Origin: Sulfuricurvum sp.
Lineage (GTDB): Bacteria > Campylobacterota > Campylobacteria > Campylobacterales > Sulfurimonadaceae
Assembly: GCF_028710345.1 (NCBI RefSeq)
Contig: NZ_JAQTUH010000004.1
Span: 95,183 to 159,182, forward strand
Direction: 5' to 3'
Length of the DNA stretch: 64,000 bases
Positions 30,301-39,394 of the stretch are shown here, one piece after another. Both the position numbers and the translations under genes were made by a program. Each line of letters begins with the position of its first letter. Positions within the stretch are counted from its first letter, which is position 1. Below the pieces are notes generated by a model, which was given only the letters and a program-made list of their open reading frames with translations, ran no database searches and had not been told where the DNA came from.

Positions 30301-31207
30301 TCGTTGCGGTTGCTTCTGACACCAATGTAACACCAGAGGGAAGTGCTGCTTGCAACACTAAATCACTCGCTGTTTGAACCGTAACAGATGTCGTAATCGC
30401 ATCACGTGTTGCCTGCGTGATATTAATCCCATCGGCTGGATTACTATTATCATCCAATGATTGTAAAAACTGCGCAATATTAATAGCTGCAGAATCTGTC
30501 GTATTAGTACGGCTCACCCCAGCCATATCTTGTGGATAAATAACACCATCGGAGGGGATCGCCATATTGGTTGCTAGAGTAGCAGCCCCAATTTTTAAGG
30601 TAATCGTATCTCCAGTATTATAATGAAATGATCCCACGGAACCCGCATCACCCGTTACTCCCGTAATACCGCTACTCGTTGTGTAGGAGATACCTGAGAC
30701 CAAACTATCGATAACGACTCCAGTTTGCGTACCTGATGTAGTAGTAGTTGTTGTGGTAGTTGATGAACTACTACTCCCTCCACCTCCGCCGCCACCTGCT
30801 GCTGCCGCTACTCCACCCGCAACTGCGAGGATACCAACACCCCACCATGCACTGCTCGACATAAAACTACCATGATTTTCAGCAACCGGTAACACTGCTG
30901 GAGTCGATGAGAGTTCCATACCACCTGAATTTGACATCGCATAATTATAGTACGATCCGTTTTGACCGACCCCTTGAATCTCTACGGTAGATGAATAATC
31001 CGTATAATCAATTAATACCGCAGAAGCATCTGTTGCTCCGTCTGCAAAAATATGTAGATCTTTCCCCACCATTTTAGTGCTTACATGCTTGGGCGGTTGT
31101 CCTGTAGTGGCATCTACCAATAGGATCTTGTCTCCACTTAATACCATTAATTGTGTAGTTTTGACAACACTGTTTGCTTTTGCGCCGATTGTGATTGTTT
31201 TAATCAT
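27341..31207 (-). CDS. Large Ig-repeat adhesin, type I secretion substrate
   Basis: 1288 residues, no Sec signal peptide. Residues 1-110 resemble the BapA prefix-like N-terminal domain; 111-165 are a hydrophobic-to-Gly/Ser/Thr linker (AVAGGVAAAAGGG, then runs of G, S and T). A separate globular domain follows at about 165-310, and then eight or nine bacterial Ig-like repeats, many with the ITFTEAVTGF/DITITNG pattern. DTNGDGVINASD near residue 742 is an EF-hand/dockerin-type calcium loop. The C-terminus ends SSFTYSIATVL, a plausible uncleaved type I signal. It is divergent from the TolC-ABC-HlyD operon, which should export it. Likely role: surface attachment or biofilm. Confidence 0.88.
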   Translation of the reverse strand: MIKTITIGAKANSVVKTTQLMVLSGDKILLVDATTGQPPKHVSTKMVGKDLHIFADGATDASAVLIDYTDYSSTVEIQGVGQNGSYYNYAMSNSGGMELSSTPAVLPVAENHGSFMSSSAWWGVGILAVAGGVAAAAGGGGGGGSSSSSTTTTTTTTSGTQTGVVIDSLVSGISYTTSSGITGVTGDAGSVGSFHYNTGDTITLKIGAATLATNMAIPSDGVIYPQDMAGVSRTNTTDSAAINIAQFLQSLDDNSNPADGINITQATRDAITTSVTVQTASDLVLQAALPSGVTLVSEATATTQLQTIVNDTTAPSVGIVLTDTVLNSGETTDVTITFTEAVTGFTLADIVAQNGTVSNLTTADNITWTATFTPTASVTDTSNIITIAAGSYSDVAGNLGVFGKSANYTVDTYVAPPSPVGLTITDNTDGTANGSVVYTFTFDSAVTGFTTSDITVTGGTKGTLSGSGTVYTLTVTPPAGSTGNISVNVDAGVAVDSSGAQNIAVVAATQAYDLAVPSALVMSLASDTGINASDNITSSKVINISGVESGATWEYSLDSGGTWTVGSGTSFNLANNTIYGINMIQLRQTDAAGNVSVVTKNTDAITIDVNPPILTITDNEPTAISNMDGSNSDGTTDLDGGNITYTFKFTDSTGAAEAVTGFGISDITITNGTAKTFTQVSQSEYTLEVIPNRIEGILSVNVPSTAYFDIAGNSASASSMTDSTPQAVDMIAPVLMDTLYDDTNGDGVINASDTNWVYDYVNKTISFKLDSQLEAVNMSNPGGFDVYINTHLIDVEAVSMLGDTVTLIMPKAAADSWIDIESVRVVYKDVTTDLTPAIQDLAGNDATSFTYLKPDDTAPTVKSIFFDDSALSIGESSPVTITFSEEVRDAIVSFENGTLTGLAATADARVWTATFTAGANVEYTSNTFSVVDCHDLNGLAGQIVAPATSLYDYTYDVDTRAPSIAISDDEPAAVANIAGTSVKYTFTFSEPVTGFTLQDITIVGGVPAGVLTTVSASVYTLDITPTAGVAGNMTVDVAASAVTDLFGNSSTVALQSIQAVDMKAPTVVISMNDAVVTAGDAPIVTFTFSEAVLGFDGSDLNLSNANGTINNLFSGDGGVTYTGTFAPAAGIAADVVNAITLTNLSYTDVAGNAGAGGSTGNYIVETKAPLISAPITDVVGHTSTGTIEITFNSSLDEGTYAPNSMFFVTDGTLTPDLTDGNALLKFAATAVSVLGNKVTLSIDPSITDTPSATWILTYTDNPGNDAQALQSIYGSDVSSFTYSIATVL

Positions 31208-31458
31208 GGGTGAAATCCCTTTTTGTTACATTCTATTACATTTAAATTTCTGAGCTTGATTATCTCCACATTAAACTTTAGTTTCAATTAAGTTCTATGA
31301 AAGCATCAAAATATTCTTGGGTAAATCGACATTATTGTTAATATCTGAAATCTTTAAACAAAAAAATAGCATCTTTCTACAAATAGTAACGGTTAATTTA
31401 ATCTTCATCAGTGTAAAATAGCCTAAATATCAATTTCAACAATGACGGGCATTACTCT
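31208..31458. promoter_or_regulatory. Divergent promoter region of adhesin and secretion operon
   Basis: 251 AT-rich nt. On the plus strand a TAAAAT -10-like box (31414-31419) precedes the secretion operon. Near the adhesin start there is a short direct repeat (TTACATTC / TTACATTT, 31226-31243), and GGGAT serves as the adhesin ribosome site. No sigma-54 site and no long inverted repeat were seen. Confidence 0.4.
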
Positions 31459-32700
31459 TTGAAACCTATTTTTTATCTTTTCCTCGTATTTTTTCCATTT
31501 TTAGAGGTATCTGCCGATAACCAGCCTACTGGACTGGAAAATCTTATCAGTCGTGTACTGGAAACTCACCCAAAGCTAAAAGCGTCAAAGATGCAAATCA
31601 ATGCATCAAAAAATGGTGTTGAAGCTGCTAAGTGGGGATATTATCCCTCCCCCTCCGTTGACGTTGGTACCGGTAAAAACCATAGTACTCTTGCACGGCT
31701 CGAACAACCTTTATGGGCGGGAGGAAGGATCGATGCAACCTATGACATGAGCCTCTCACGACAACATGAAGCAGAGGTAACTTTGGATGAAAGTGCGTAT
31801 ACGCTCATCGAAACATTACTAAAAGTGTGTCAAACTCTAGCACAAGCACGAGGACGAATAACTGCACTCGAAGATGGACAACACCAACTTAAAACATTTG
31901 GTGATCTCTTGGATAGACGAATCGATGCAGGAGTCTCCTCATTAGCTGATAGAGAACTGATCAAATCTCGTATAGCACAAATTAATACCGATCTAACCGT
32001 TGCTAAAACGTCTGAGGCAACTGCATGTTCTCAGCTTCGACTTATTACCAATCAATCCGATACCTCATGCGAAATTGATGCACCCACCATCCCTGAATCA
32101 ACCATTGAGGCATCCATAGAACCAATGATCGAAAAGATGCGCCATTCCCACCCAAGTATTCTCAAATCAGAAATACAAATACAAACGGCTATACATCAAA
32201 AAGAAAAAGATCAAGCGGCTCTATGGCCAACTCTCTCTGTGCGCGCTGAATATCAAAAGGGGTCTGTCTATAATGACTCAAATATGGAACAAAGCTTAGT
32301 CTATCTCTCTATGCAAATGAATCCTGGTTCAGGACTCTCCGCTCTCTCTACAATCGAAGCTTCTGAAGCTAATGTTCAACAACTACGTTTTAATAAACTC
32401 ACTTTAGAACAAGATCTTACCGATGCGTTATTGCGTGATTACGATGATTATCACTCCTCTCTAAGCCGTGTGCAAGGGAGTACTCTCGCCATCAATGCAT
32501 CTCAAAACGTACTAGAGTCCTATTCTCGTCTTTTTCTCGCCGGAAAACGGCAGTGGCTCGATCTGGTCAATTCATCAAAAGAGGTAACACAAAACAAACT
32601 CTCTCTTTCCGATTTATTGGCAACAGCCTACATAGCAAAATATCGGTTAAAACTTAAAACCGGTGAACTTATCTCACCTCTAGGTGCTACGCATGAATAA
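31459..32700 (+). CDS. TolC-family outer-membrane channel of the type I system
   Basis: 413 residues. Signal peptide MKPIFYLFLVFFPFLEVSA, then two copies of the TolC helical repeat; KASKMQINASKNGVEAAKWG and LARLEQPLWAGGRID are typical of the type I secretion (LapE/AggA-like) subgroup. It forms the outer-membrane exit duct. The only start that keeps the signal peptide is TTG 31459, with a poor ribosome site; it overlaps the stop of a six-codon ATG mini-frame (31442-31462), which may couple translation. The next gene overlaps its 3' end. Confidence 0.9.
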   Translation: MKPIFYLFLVFFPFLEVSADNQPTGLENLISRVLETHPKLKASKMQINASKNGVEAAKWGYYPSPSVDVGTGKNHSTLARLEQPLWAGGRIDATYDMSLSRQHEAEVTLDESAYTLIETLLKVCQTLAQARGRITALEDGQHQLKTFGDLLDRRIDAGVSSLADRELIKSRIAQINTDLTVAKTSEATACSQLRLITNQSDTSCEIDAPTIPESTIEASIEPMIEKMRHSHPSILKSEIQIQTAIHQKEKDQAALWPTLSVRAEYQKGSVYNDSNMEQSLVYLSMQMNPGSGLSALSTIEASEANVQQLRFNKLTLEQDLTDALLRDYDDYHSSLSRVQGSTLAINASQNVLESYSRLFLAGKRQWLDLVNSSKEVTQNKLSLSDLLATAYIAKYRLKLKTGELISPLGATHE

Positions 32701-34759
32701 CCCACAAATACAATGGCTCTTAGAAGAGAGTATGCTTGTCAAAATATCAGGTCATCACCTCCCTCAACATACAAAAGCAGTTTTACAAGAACAAACCCTT
32801 TCTAAAGCTTTTTATAAAAAGCTTTTAGAGACATTTGGTCTTGAAGCTCCACTTTGGCAAAAGGAGCTTTCATCTTCAATGCTTCCGATGCTTGCATTTT
32901 TACCTGGAGGCGAAGCCGAAATTGTTTTTGCACAAGAATCAAACAACCACTGGAGTGTAGAAAGTTTTCACGTTATTGACAGTCGAGAAAAGTTCCCTGA
33001 TGGAACCTTGTTTACCCCTCTTAAACTTCGAAAGCAGACAGGAAAATTTAGTACTGCAAAAGAGATGTTTAAAAATGTCGCTTATCAGCAAAAAAGTTTT
33101 TTGATTTATGCGGCTATTGCCTCTTTAACCATCAACCTACTAGCATTGGGAACCTCGTTTTACAGTATGCAAGTTTATGACCGTGTTATCCCTACACAAG
33201 GGATTTCTACCCTTATAGCCCTCAGCATTGGTGTCTTCATTGCTATCTTTTTAGAGATGATGGTCAAAATTTCCCGCTCCTCAATTTTAGATCATGCCTC
33301 CAAAAACATGGATATAGCTTATTCACACGTTATTTTTCAACGATTACTAAAAATACGATTAGATAGTATGCCCCGAAGTATCGGAACACTCTCAGGACAA
33401 CTCCAAAGTTATAACGCAGTACGAACTTTTATCTCTTCAGCCGCGATGTATGTTTTAATTGATTTCCCTTTTTCACTCCTATTTTTAGCTGGTATTATGT
33501 TAGTGGGAGGGATGAAGCTAGGAATTATCGTTATCGCCTTTATGGTTGTTTCCATCTTAGTTGGAAGTATGTTCCGACATAAAATCGATCAACTCTCTAT
33601 CACCTCTTCAAAAGCATCTCATAAAAAACTTGGATTACTTGTAGAGACAGTAGAAGGGGCAGAAAGTATCAAAGCAACCGGTTCAGGGTGGAGCGCTCTG
33701 AATCGTTGGAATGCCCTTACCAAAGATTTAATTGATGATGATATCGCTATTCGTCATTACAGTGAATTATCAGGGTACCTCTCTGCATTTTTTCAACAAC
33801 TTAGCTATATAGCTCTCGTCGCTATAGGGGCGTATACCGTAAGCACAACGAATGAATTAACCATGGGGGGATTAATCGCTATCACTATTTTATCAGGGCG
33901 TGTATTGTCCCCGATCTCAATGATTCCCAATTTATTTGTCCAATGGGGAAGAGCAAAAATTTCTGCTAAAGACCTAGAAAATATTTTTTCACTTCGTAGT
34001 GATAACCACCAAATTGACCATCCACTTTCACCAACCATTTTTACCCCGTCATACGTTCTTAATAATATAAAATTTGAGTATCAAGAAAATACCCCGACCG
34101 TTGTTCTTAACTCCCTTATCATCAATGCAGGGGAAAAAGTAGGTATTGTAGGTGTTATAGGGTCTGGTAAATCCACGTTGCTTAAATTACTAGCCGGATT
34201 ATACGCCCCTAACGAGGGGAAAGTTTTTTTAGATGGATTAGATTTACAACACCTTTCTCGTGAATGGCTCGTCAAAAACATAGGATATCTTCCTCAATCG
34301 ACAAAGCTTTTTTCAGGGACGATACGTGATAATCTCGTTCTTGGAGTCGTAGGGGTTAGTGATGAACAAATTACCGAAGCATGCAAAAAAACAGGCTTAA
34401 TGCAACTCGTCAGTTCTTTGCCACATGGCTTGGACAGTATCATACCTGAAAGCGGTGAGAGTGTATCCGGTGGGCAAAAACAGCTTATTGCTCTCACTAG
34501 AATGGTTCTCGCACAACCAACTATTTGGTTACTGGATGAACCAACAGCCAGTATGGATGAAGGGAGTGAAAAGAGGTTGATTGAACTTCTCCTTACCCTC
34601 ATGCGCCCTACAGATACGTTAATTCTCGTAACACATAAACCATCACTTTTGAGACTTGTCGGTCGTCTCATCGTAATGACTCCACAAGGAATCGCTATTG
34701 ATGGGCCACGTGATGCCGTATTACAAAAAATAAGTACCCCACAAGGAACTCCATCGTGA
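32693..34759 (+). CDS. Type I secretion ABC exporter, LapB-like
   Basis: 688 residues from ATG 32693, preferred over GTG 32684 because TAGGTG sits 7 nt upstream; it overlaps the tolC stop. Residues 1-125 occupy the place of a C39 peptidase domain but contain no cysteine, so it is a non-cleaving C39-like domain that would recognise the substrate. Then come a six-helix membrane domain and an ATPase with Walker A GVIGSGKST, signature SVSGGQKQ, Walker B IWLLDEPTASMD and a switch His in VTHKPS. Inner-membrane motor for exporting the divergent adhesin. Confidence 0.95.
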   Translation: MNNPQIQWLLEESMLVKISGHHLPQHTKAVLQEQTLSKAFYKKLLETFGLEAPLWQKELSSSMLPMLAFLPGGEAEIVFAQESNNHWSVESFHVIDSREKFPDGTLFTPLKLRKQTGKFSTAKEMFKNVAYQQKSFLIYAAIASLTINLLALGTSFYSMQVYDRVIPTQGISTLIALSIGVFIAIFLEMMVKISRSSILDHASKNMDIAYSHVIFQRLLKIRLDSMPRSIGTLSGQLQSYNAVRTFISSAAMYVLIDFPFSLLFLAGIMLVGGMKLGIIVIAFMVVSILVGSMFRHKIDQLSITSSKASHKKLGLLVETVEGAESIKATGSGWSALNRWNALTKDLIDDDIAIRHYSELSGYLSAFFQQLSYIALVAIGAYTVSTTNELTMGGLIAITILSGRVLSPISMIPNLFVQWGRAKISAKDLENIFSLRSDNHQIDHPLSPTIFTPSYVLNNIKFEYQENTPTVVLNSLIINAGEKVGIVGVIGSGKSTLLKLLAGLYAPNEGKVFLDGLDLQHLSREWLVKNIGYLPQSTKLFSGTIRDNLVLGVVGVSDEQITEACKKTGLMQLVSSLPHGLDSIIPESGESVSGGQKQLIALTRMVLAQPTIWLLDEPTASMDEGSEKRLIELLLTLMRPTDTLILVTHKPSLLRLVGRLIVMTPQGIAIDGPRDAVLQKISTPQGTPS

Positions 34760-35925
34760 CAAATGAGAATCTCCCACTACTCGCTCGAATACACCCTTTA
34801 TTTATTGTTTTGGGCACTCTATTACTGGTTATTGTCCCTTTTATAACATGGGCATCTTTTACTTCTATTGATCAAATTTCTCATGCGACAGGACAAGTGA
34901 TTGCCGCTGCAAAAACACAAGAGATTCAAGCATCTAACGACGGGGTTATCGAACATGTTTACGTAAAAGAGGGACAAAGTGTCAAACAAGGGGAGATATT
35001 AGCAAGATTGGAAAAATCGCAAGCCCAAGCTGCTCACGATGATACTATCGGTAAAGTTGCTGCACTGCAAGCTACTCTTGTTCGATTAAAAGCTGAAGTA
35101 TTTGGTCGCCCGCTACAATTTCCTCCACTGGTTCAACAATACCCGGATTTTATAGCTAATCAAACTGAACTCTTTCATCGACGACAACAAGCGCTCAACG
35201 ATGAAGTTTCTGCACTCAATGAATCCCTCACACTTGCACAAGATGAATTAAATCTCAACCTCCCACTTCTCCAAACCGGAGATATCGGAGCAACAGAAAT
35301 AATACGGCTTAAACGGCAAATTGCCGATCTTAAAGGTCAAATTTCCAATAAAAAGAATAAATATTTTCAAGATTCACAGGCAGAAATGACCAAAGCAGAA
35401 GAGGAACTTTCAACCAAAGAACAAGAGCTTGCTGATCGTACCGTTACACTAGAGCGAACCGATATTACCTCTCCGATGAATGCTATTGTTAAAAATATTG
35501 TGTTAACAACACAAGGAGCACGGGTACGTCCAGGAGATGTTATTATGGAGCTTGTCCCCTCTGATGATACCCTTATTGTAGAAGCAAAACTTGCCCCATC
35601 GGATCTATCATTTGTAAAAAAAGGTCAAATTGCCGCTATCAAACTTGATGCCTATGACTATTCAATTTATGGAATTTTTCATGGGAAAGTTGCCTATATC
35701 AGCCCCGACACACTCGTAGAAAAAACACCTCAAGGCGAAAAATATTATTTTCGCGTTCTTATCGCCCTTAAACCGGATGAACTTATCTCAAAATCAGGTA
35801 AAAAGATATCTCTGTCAGCTGGTATGACAACACAAGTCGACATCACAACAGGCGAGAGGAGTGTCTTGAGATACCTCACAAAACCTCTGACTAAAACATT
35901 CTCTGAATCATTACACGAACGCTAA
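34756..35925 (+). CDS. HlyD-family membrane fusion protein
   Basis: 389 residues. Short cytoplasmic N-terminus, one transmembrane helix (about 17-39), a lipoyl-like half motif (VIEHVYVKEGQSVKQGEILARL), a long coiled-coil hairpin (about 95-225), a second lipoyl half (DITSPMNAIVKNI) and a beta-barrel with GDVIMELVPSDDTLIVEAKL. Bridges the ABC exporter and TolC. GTG start in a GTGA overlap with the ABC gene. An intrinsic terminator follows. Confidence 0.95.
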   Translation: MTNENLPLLARIHPLFIVLGTLLLVIVPFITWASFTSIDQISHATGQVIAAAKTQEIQASNDGVIEHVYVKEGQSVKQGEILARLEKSQAQAAHDDTIGKVAALQATLVRLKAEVFGRPLQFPPLVQQYPDFIANQTELFHRRQQALNDEVSALNESLTLAQDELNLNLPLLQTGDIGATEIIRLKRQIADLKGQISNKKNKYFQDSQAEMTKAEEELSTKEQELADRTVTLERTDITSPMNAIVKNIVLTTQGARVRPGDVIMELVPSDDTLIVEAKLAPSDLSFVKKGQIAAIKLDAYDYSIYGIFHGKVAYISPDTLVEKTPQGEKYYFRVLIALKPDELISKSGKKISLSAGMTTQVDITTGERSVLRYLTKPLTKTFSESLHER

Positions 35926-35929
35926 TTGT

Positions 35930-36238
35930 TTACACCTTCACATCTAAAATGTGAAGCGATTTTTTAGGAATATTCTCCTCTTCTTCCGGAAATTCTTCAC
36001 TCGCTCTACGCTCCTCCTGATCGGCTTGTTCCCTCTGGTGTTCGCGGTCAGGATCGACACCTTGATTCTCTTCGGTCGGTCGAACCTCTTGAACCTCTCT
36101 TTTTTGTATTTGTGATAGATTTTGTGCCGCTAAGGCTTGGAGTTCCGTCCGATTATTCATCGCACCCACTTCAGAAGCAATTCCCGCCATTTGTTGATTT
36201 GCGTAAATTACACCACCGACAGGGGAAATTGCCATCAA
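35930..36238 (-). CDS. Small acidic protein of unknown function
   Basis: 102 residues. The first 35 are neutral (AISPVGGVIYANQQMAGIAS), while the rest is very rich in Glu, Asp, Gln and Arg with no predicted fold. AAGGAG precedes the start at 36238. I do not recognise the family with certainty; short proteins with a similar ISPVGxxxYxNQ start occur near motility genes in this phylum. Its 3' end carries the terminator of the converging operon, so those codons serve two roles. Copy B of the structured repeat lies 23 nt upstream. Confidence 0.6.
   Translation of the reverse strand: MMAISPVGGVIYANQQMAGIASEVGAMNNRTELQALAAQNLSQIQKREVQEVRPTEENQGVDPDREHQREQADQEERRASEEFPEEEENIPKKSLHILDVKV
35936..35965 (+). 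terminator. Intrinsic terminator of the type I secretion operon
   Basis: CTTCACAT-ctaaa-ATGTGAAG (8-bp stem, 5-nt loop) followed by CGATTTTTT. It starts 11 nt after the HlyD stop and lies inside the last codons of the opposite-strand gene 35930-36238. Confidence 0.8.
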
Positions 36239-36260
36239 AAACTCCTTATTATAATTTATG

Positions 36261-36343
36261 CACTAAAACGAATGCATCCGTTTTAGTGGCAAGGACTAAA
36301 GTCCTTTGCAATCCCCTAAAGCTACAAAAACTACGTTTTTGAG
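36261..36343 (+). repeat. 83-nt structured intergenic element, copy B
   Basis: Same length and same three-hairpin plan as copy A at 10560-10642. The third stem is CAAAAAC/GTTTTTG here against CGAAAAC/GTTTTCG in copy A, a G-C to A-T pair exchange that keeps the pairing. The first-stem arms and the whole second hairpin are identical. Located between a small acidic protein gene and the 3' end of the NFACT gene. Confidence 0.8.
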
Positions 36344-36360
36344 AATTTTAGAATTACTAA

Positions 36361-37683
36361 TCATCTATTTATTGCTAATGTTTTGTAATTGGTATAGAGG
36401 ACATTCGCCCCCTCTTGGACCCGAACTTCTCTACGGGGAGTATAATCGACCAAATAAGATCCTTTTTCAAATACAGAGAAATCGACACACAGTTTTGCCG
36501 CTGTTTCGAGAATTTTTTCGGGAAGTTGCTGTTTATCGGTCGAGATGATGACGTGAGCGGAGGGGCGATCTTTGAGATGCATCCATATATCGCGTGCTTT
36601 CGCGTTTTGGAGGAGCTCGATATTCCCTTTTTCACTTTTTCCAAGCGATACTTTTACCCCCTCTATCCAAAACTGTGCGATAGAATCGGAGGTTTTAAGA
36701 CGGCTTTTTTCCCCTTTTTGAGGAAAAAGAAGGGTAATCTCTTCGGGAGTAGTAGCACTGCTCACCGTTTGGATAAAAAGCTCCAAATGGCGAATTTTCT
36801 CCTCAAGATTATGACGTTCACGGTAGAGTCCTATCGCTTTTTGTTTCCCTTTTTTAGAGCGTTTAAAGAAATGTTCTGCCTGAGATGAAGGGGTTGGGCA
36901 CCGTGGTGCCAAGATTATCCTTAACGGTGTTCCATCAAAATCGTCTAATACAATCTCCGTATCATAAGGGCGGATGGAGGCAAGATTTGCCAAAATCAGA
37001 TGACCGATATGTTGAGAGTGTTGAGCTTCTTCGAGAAGCAATAACTCATTTTCCAAACCATTTAGATGTTTTTTAAGCTGTATCAGACGTTTATTTAACA
37101 ACAGTAATTTCTCTTTTTTTAAACGTTCTAAATTGCCGTTATTTCGTCGATTAAATTCATCAACTAAAAAACCTCGAACGTCCTCTAGCGGGTACTCTTT
37201 CGGTTCATACGGAATCGGTGGAGGATCGAGGAGAATTTGACCTACACGAACACTGCGAGAAGAGACCTCTTCATCGATATGGCGAAGGGCTTCGAGAACC
37301 CTCCCCTCCTCATCAAGAATAATTGCATTGGTATGTTTGCCGGTAAACTCTAGCTGCAATGTAGTAGTAAGACTTTTATACGAACCGCTCATCCCTGCCG
37401 TGAGACGAAGTATCTTGTCGCTATTGTGCATCGATATACTTTGAACAGTAGAACGATTAAACCGTTTTGCGAGGAGCATATCAAAAGGGGCTTGATACAT
37501 TTTCCCTCGAGATGCCGACTCCCCGATACTAATCCCTGAATCCCCTCCATTGAGCTCAAAATTCCAACTGTTCTCACGATTAAAAACAATACGGAGTGAA
37601 CTGTCGTTTAAACGATACGCAGCGACAATATGATCGAAGTGTTGCATGTATAATACAATCTGTTTAAAATAAGAAAATTTCAT
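36361..37683 (-). CDS. NFACT-family protein, RqcH-like
   Basis: 440 residues. NFACT-N domain (HDHIVAAYRL-type start; LQLEFTGKHTNAIILDEEG), a central coiled coil (about 190-300) and a C-terminal NFACT-R domain with ARDIWMHLKDRPSAHVII. In Bacillus RqcH binds stalled 60S subunits and adds alanine tails; the family was earlier called fibronectin-binding protein. At the place of the RqcH Asp-Arg pair I read Asp89-Lys90 (NSDKILRL), so tail synthesis may be altered. Stands alone on the minus strand. Length is shorter than the ~570 of Firmicutes members. Confidence 0.85.
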   Translation of the reverse strand: MKFSYFKQIVLYMQHFDHIVAAYRLNDSSLRIVFNRENSWNFELNGGDSGISIGESASRGKMYQAPFDMLLAKRFNRSTVQSISMHNSDKILRLTAGMSGSYKSLTTTLQLEFTGKHTNAIILDEEGRVLEALRHIDEEVSSRSVRVGQILLDPPPIPYEPKEYPLEDVRGFLVDEFNRRNNGNLERLKKEKLLLLNKRLIQLKKHLNGLENELLLLEEAQHSQHIGHLILANLASIRPYDTEIVLDDFDGTPLRIILAPRCPTPSSQAEHFFKRSKKGKQKAIGLYRERHNLEEKIRHLELFIQTVSSATTPEEITLLFPQKGEKSRLKTSDSIAQFWIEGVKVSLGKSEKGNIELLQNAKARDIWMHLKDRPSAHVIISTDKQQLPEKILETAAKLCVDFSVFEKGSYLVDYTPRREVRVQEGANVLYTNYKTLAINR

Positions 37684-37761
37684 ATCTTTACCTTCCCTTT
37701 AGAAAAAGAAACTTACAATAGAGTTATGACATGGTCACAACTAATATACTAGGTAGCATTC

Positions 37762-39333
37762 ATGGATCTATTTAACACCATTAAGTCAAAGTTTATTCTG
37801 AACCTCGTTGCAGCAATAGGAGCTATCCTTATTAGCGTGATTGTAGCATACTTCATTGCCGTAGGCTCAATCAAAGAGATCATGATCAGTGATCTTAATA
37901 CTGTTGCCGATGCACTCGAAAAGAATGTGAACTATATCGCCAACATAGAGCCCAAAGCGTATCAAGAAGTAGGGTTTAAAGAGGAGATCAAAAAGATTAA
38001 AATCGGAAAAAGTGGTTATGTCTATTTTATCAATTCGGAGGGGGTAATGACGATTCACCCCAAAGATGAGGGGAAAAATAAAGCTGGGCATGATTATATT
38101 GATCATATCCGTTCCGATAAAGCGGGAGGGATATATGAGTATGTCTCCGCTACTACGGGACAGGATAAAATTGCCGCTTACCGTTATATCTCCGCATGGG
38201 ATATGTGGGTTATCCCCGGAATCAATAAAGCCGATTATTTTGATGAACTTCGATCAAGTTTTTTTAAATGGTTTCTCCTCTTGGGGACTATTTTAACCGC
38301 TATTTTAATAGCTATCAACTATATTTCAGGAACCAGTATCCTCCGTCCTATCGAAGAACTCGATCGTGTTTCCAGCGATTTGGCACACGGAAATGGAGAT
38401 CTTACAAAACGTCTTCCGATACGTAATGCTAATGATGAAATCGGGGTAGCGAGTAAATATCTCAATAGCTTTATCGATAAAATCCAAAATACGATCAATG
38501 ATACCAAAAATATAACTTCATCTGCTGTCGGGTCCACCTCAAGCCTTAATGCTGCGGCAGAAAATCTCTCAGTTCAATCTGAAAAAACCAACACCATTGC
38601 CCAAAATACCAATGCCACTGCTGCTGAAATCGGAACAACACTGGAACAAAGCGTACAAATGGCACAAGAGAGTCTTAAAAATAGCCAATCAACCGAACAA
38701 GAACTGGGTCATGTACGTGAAATTGCCAACGCTATTACTACCGAGATTCACAACACCACCCAAATGAGCAATGAATTAGCAGAACGCTTTGCACAACTCT
38801 CTTCGGATGCAGCCAGTGTTAGCGGAGTACTCAGCATCATTAGCGATATCGCTGATCAAACCAACCTTCTCGCTCTCAATGCTGCTATCGAAGCGGCACG
38901 GGCTGGCGAACATGGACGCGGATTTGCCGTCGTTGCCGATGAAGTACGTAAACTCGCAGAACGTACCCAAAAAAGCTTGACGGAGATCAACTCGACCATC
39001 TCTATCGTGATCCAATCAATCTCGGATTCTTCGGACATGATGAGTGCAAACGGTAAAAATATCGAACGTCTTGCCGATCGAAGCGAGGAAATTGATCTTA
39101 AAATCAATTCCGCATCTCAAGTGCTTCGCGCCAATGTAAATGCAAGCCGACAAAGTGCCCAAGAGGCTGAAGCAATGGCAAATAAAATCAAAGAGATTAT
39201 CGCAAAAGTTTCTACCATGTCGGAACTCTCTCAGCATAACCAAGAAGATATTCGTAAAATATCCTCGATTGCCAGTGAACTCTATACAGCTGCGACCAAC
39301 CTTAACGCTCAATTAGGACAATTTAAAACCTAA
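37762..39333 (+). CDS. Methyl-accepting chemotaxis protein with Cache domain
   Basis: 523 residues. Transmembrane helix about 12-34, a periplasmic single-Cache-type sensor (35-165; [21 protein letters not shown]), a second helix about 170-188, HAMP about 190-245 and a signalling domain with the conserved tip [20 protein letters not shown] near 367-386. The tip lets it recruit CheA/CheW. The sensor pattern is that of small-molecule (often carboxylate) receptors, but the ligand cannot be told. No CheR/CheB tether pentapeptide at the C-terminus (ends LGQFKT). Confidence 0.95.
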   Translation: MDLFNTIKSKFILNLVAAIGAILISVIVAYFIAVGSIKEIMISDLNTVADALEKNVNYIANIEPKAYQEVGFKEEIKKIKIGKSGYVYFINSEGVMTIHPKDEGKNKAGHDYIDHIRSDKAGGIYEYVSATTGQDKIAAYRYISAWDMWVIPGINKADYFDELRSSFFKWFLLLGTILTAILIAINYISGTSILRPIEELDRVSSDLAHGNGDLTKRLPIRNANDEIGVASKYLNSFIDKIQNTINDTKNITSSAVGSTSSLNAAAENLSVQSEKTNTIAQNTNATAAEIGTTLEQSVQMAQESLKNSQSTEQELGHVREIANAITTEIHNTTQMSNELAERFAQLSSDAASVSGVLSIISDIADQTNLLALNAAIEAARAGEHGRGFAVVADEVRKLAERTQKSLTEINSTISIVIQSISDSSDMMSANGKNIERLADRSEEIDLKINSASQVLRANVNASRQSAQEAEAMANKIKEIIAKVSTMSELSQHNQEDIRKISSIASELYTAATNLNAQLGQFKT

Positions 39334-39394
39334 TACAGCGTTGATACGCGATAATCTTACAGCATGTTTTACTTTAATCCATAGGAATTTTTAT

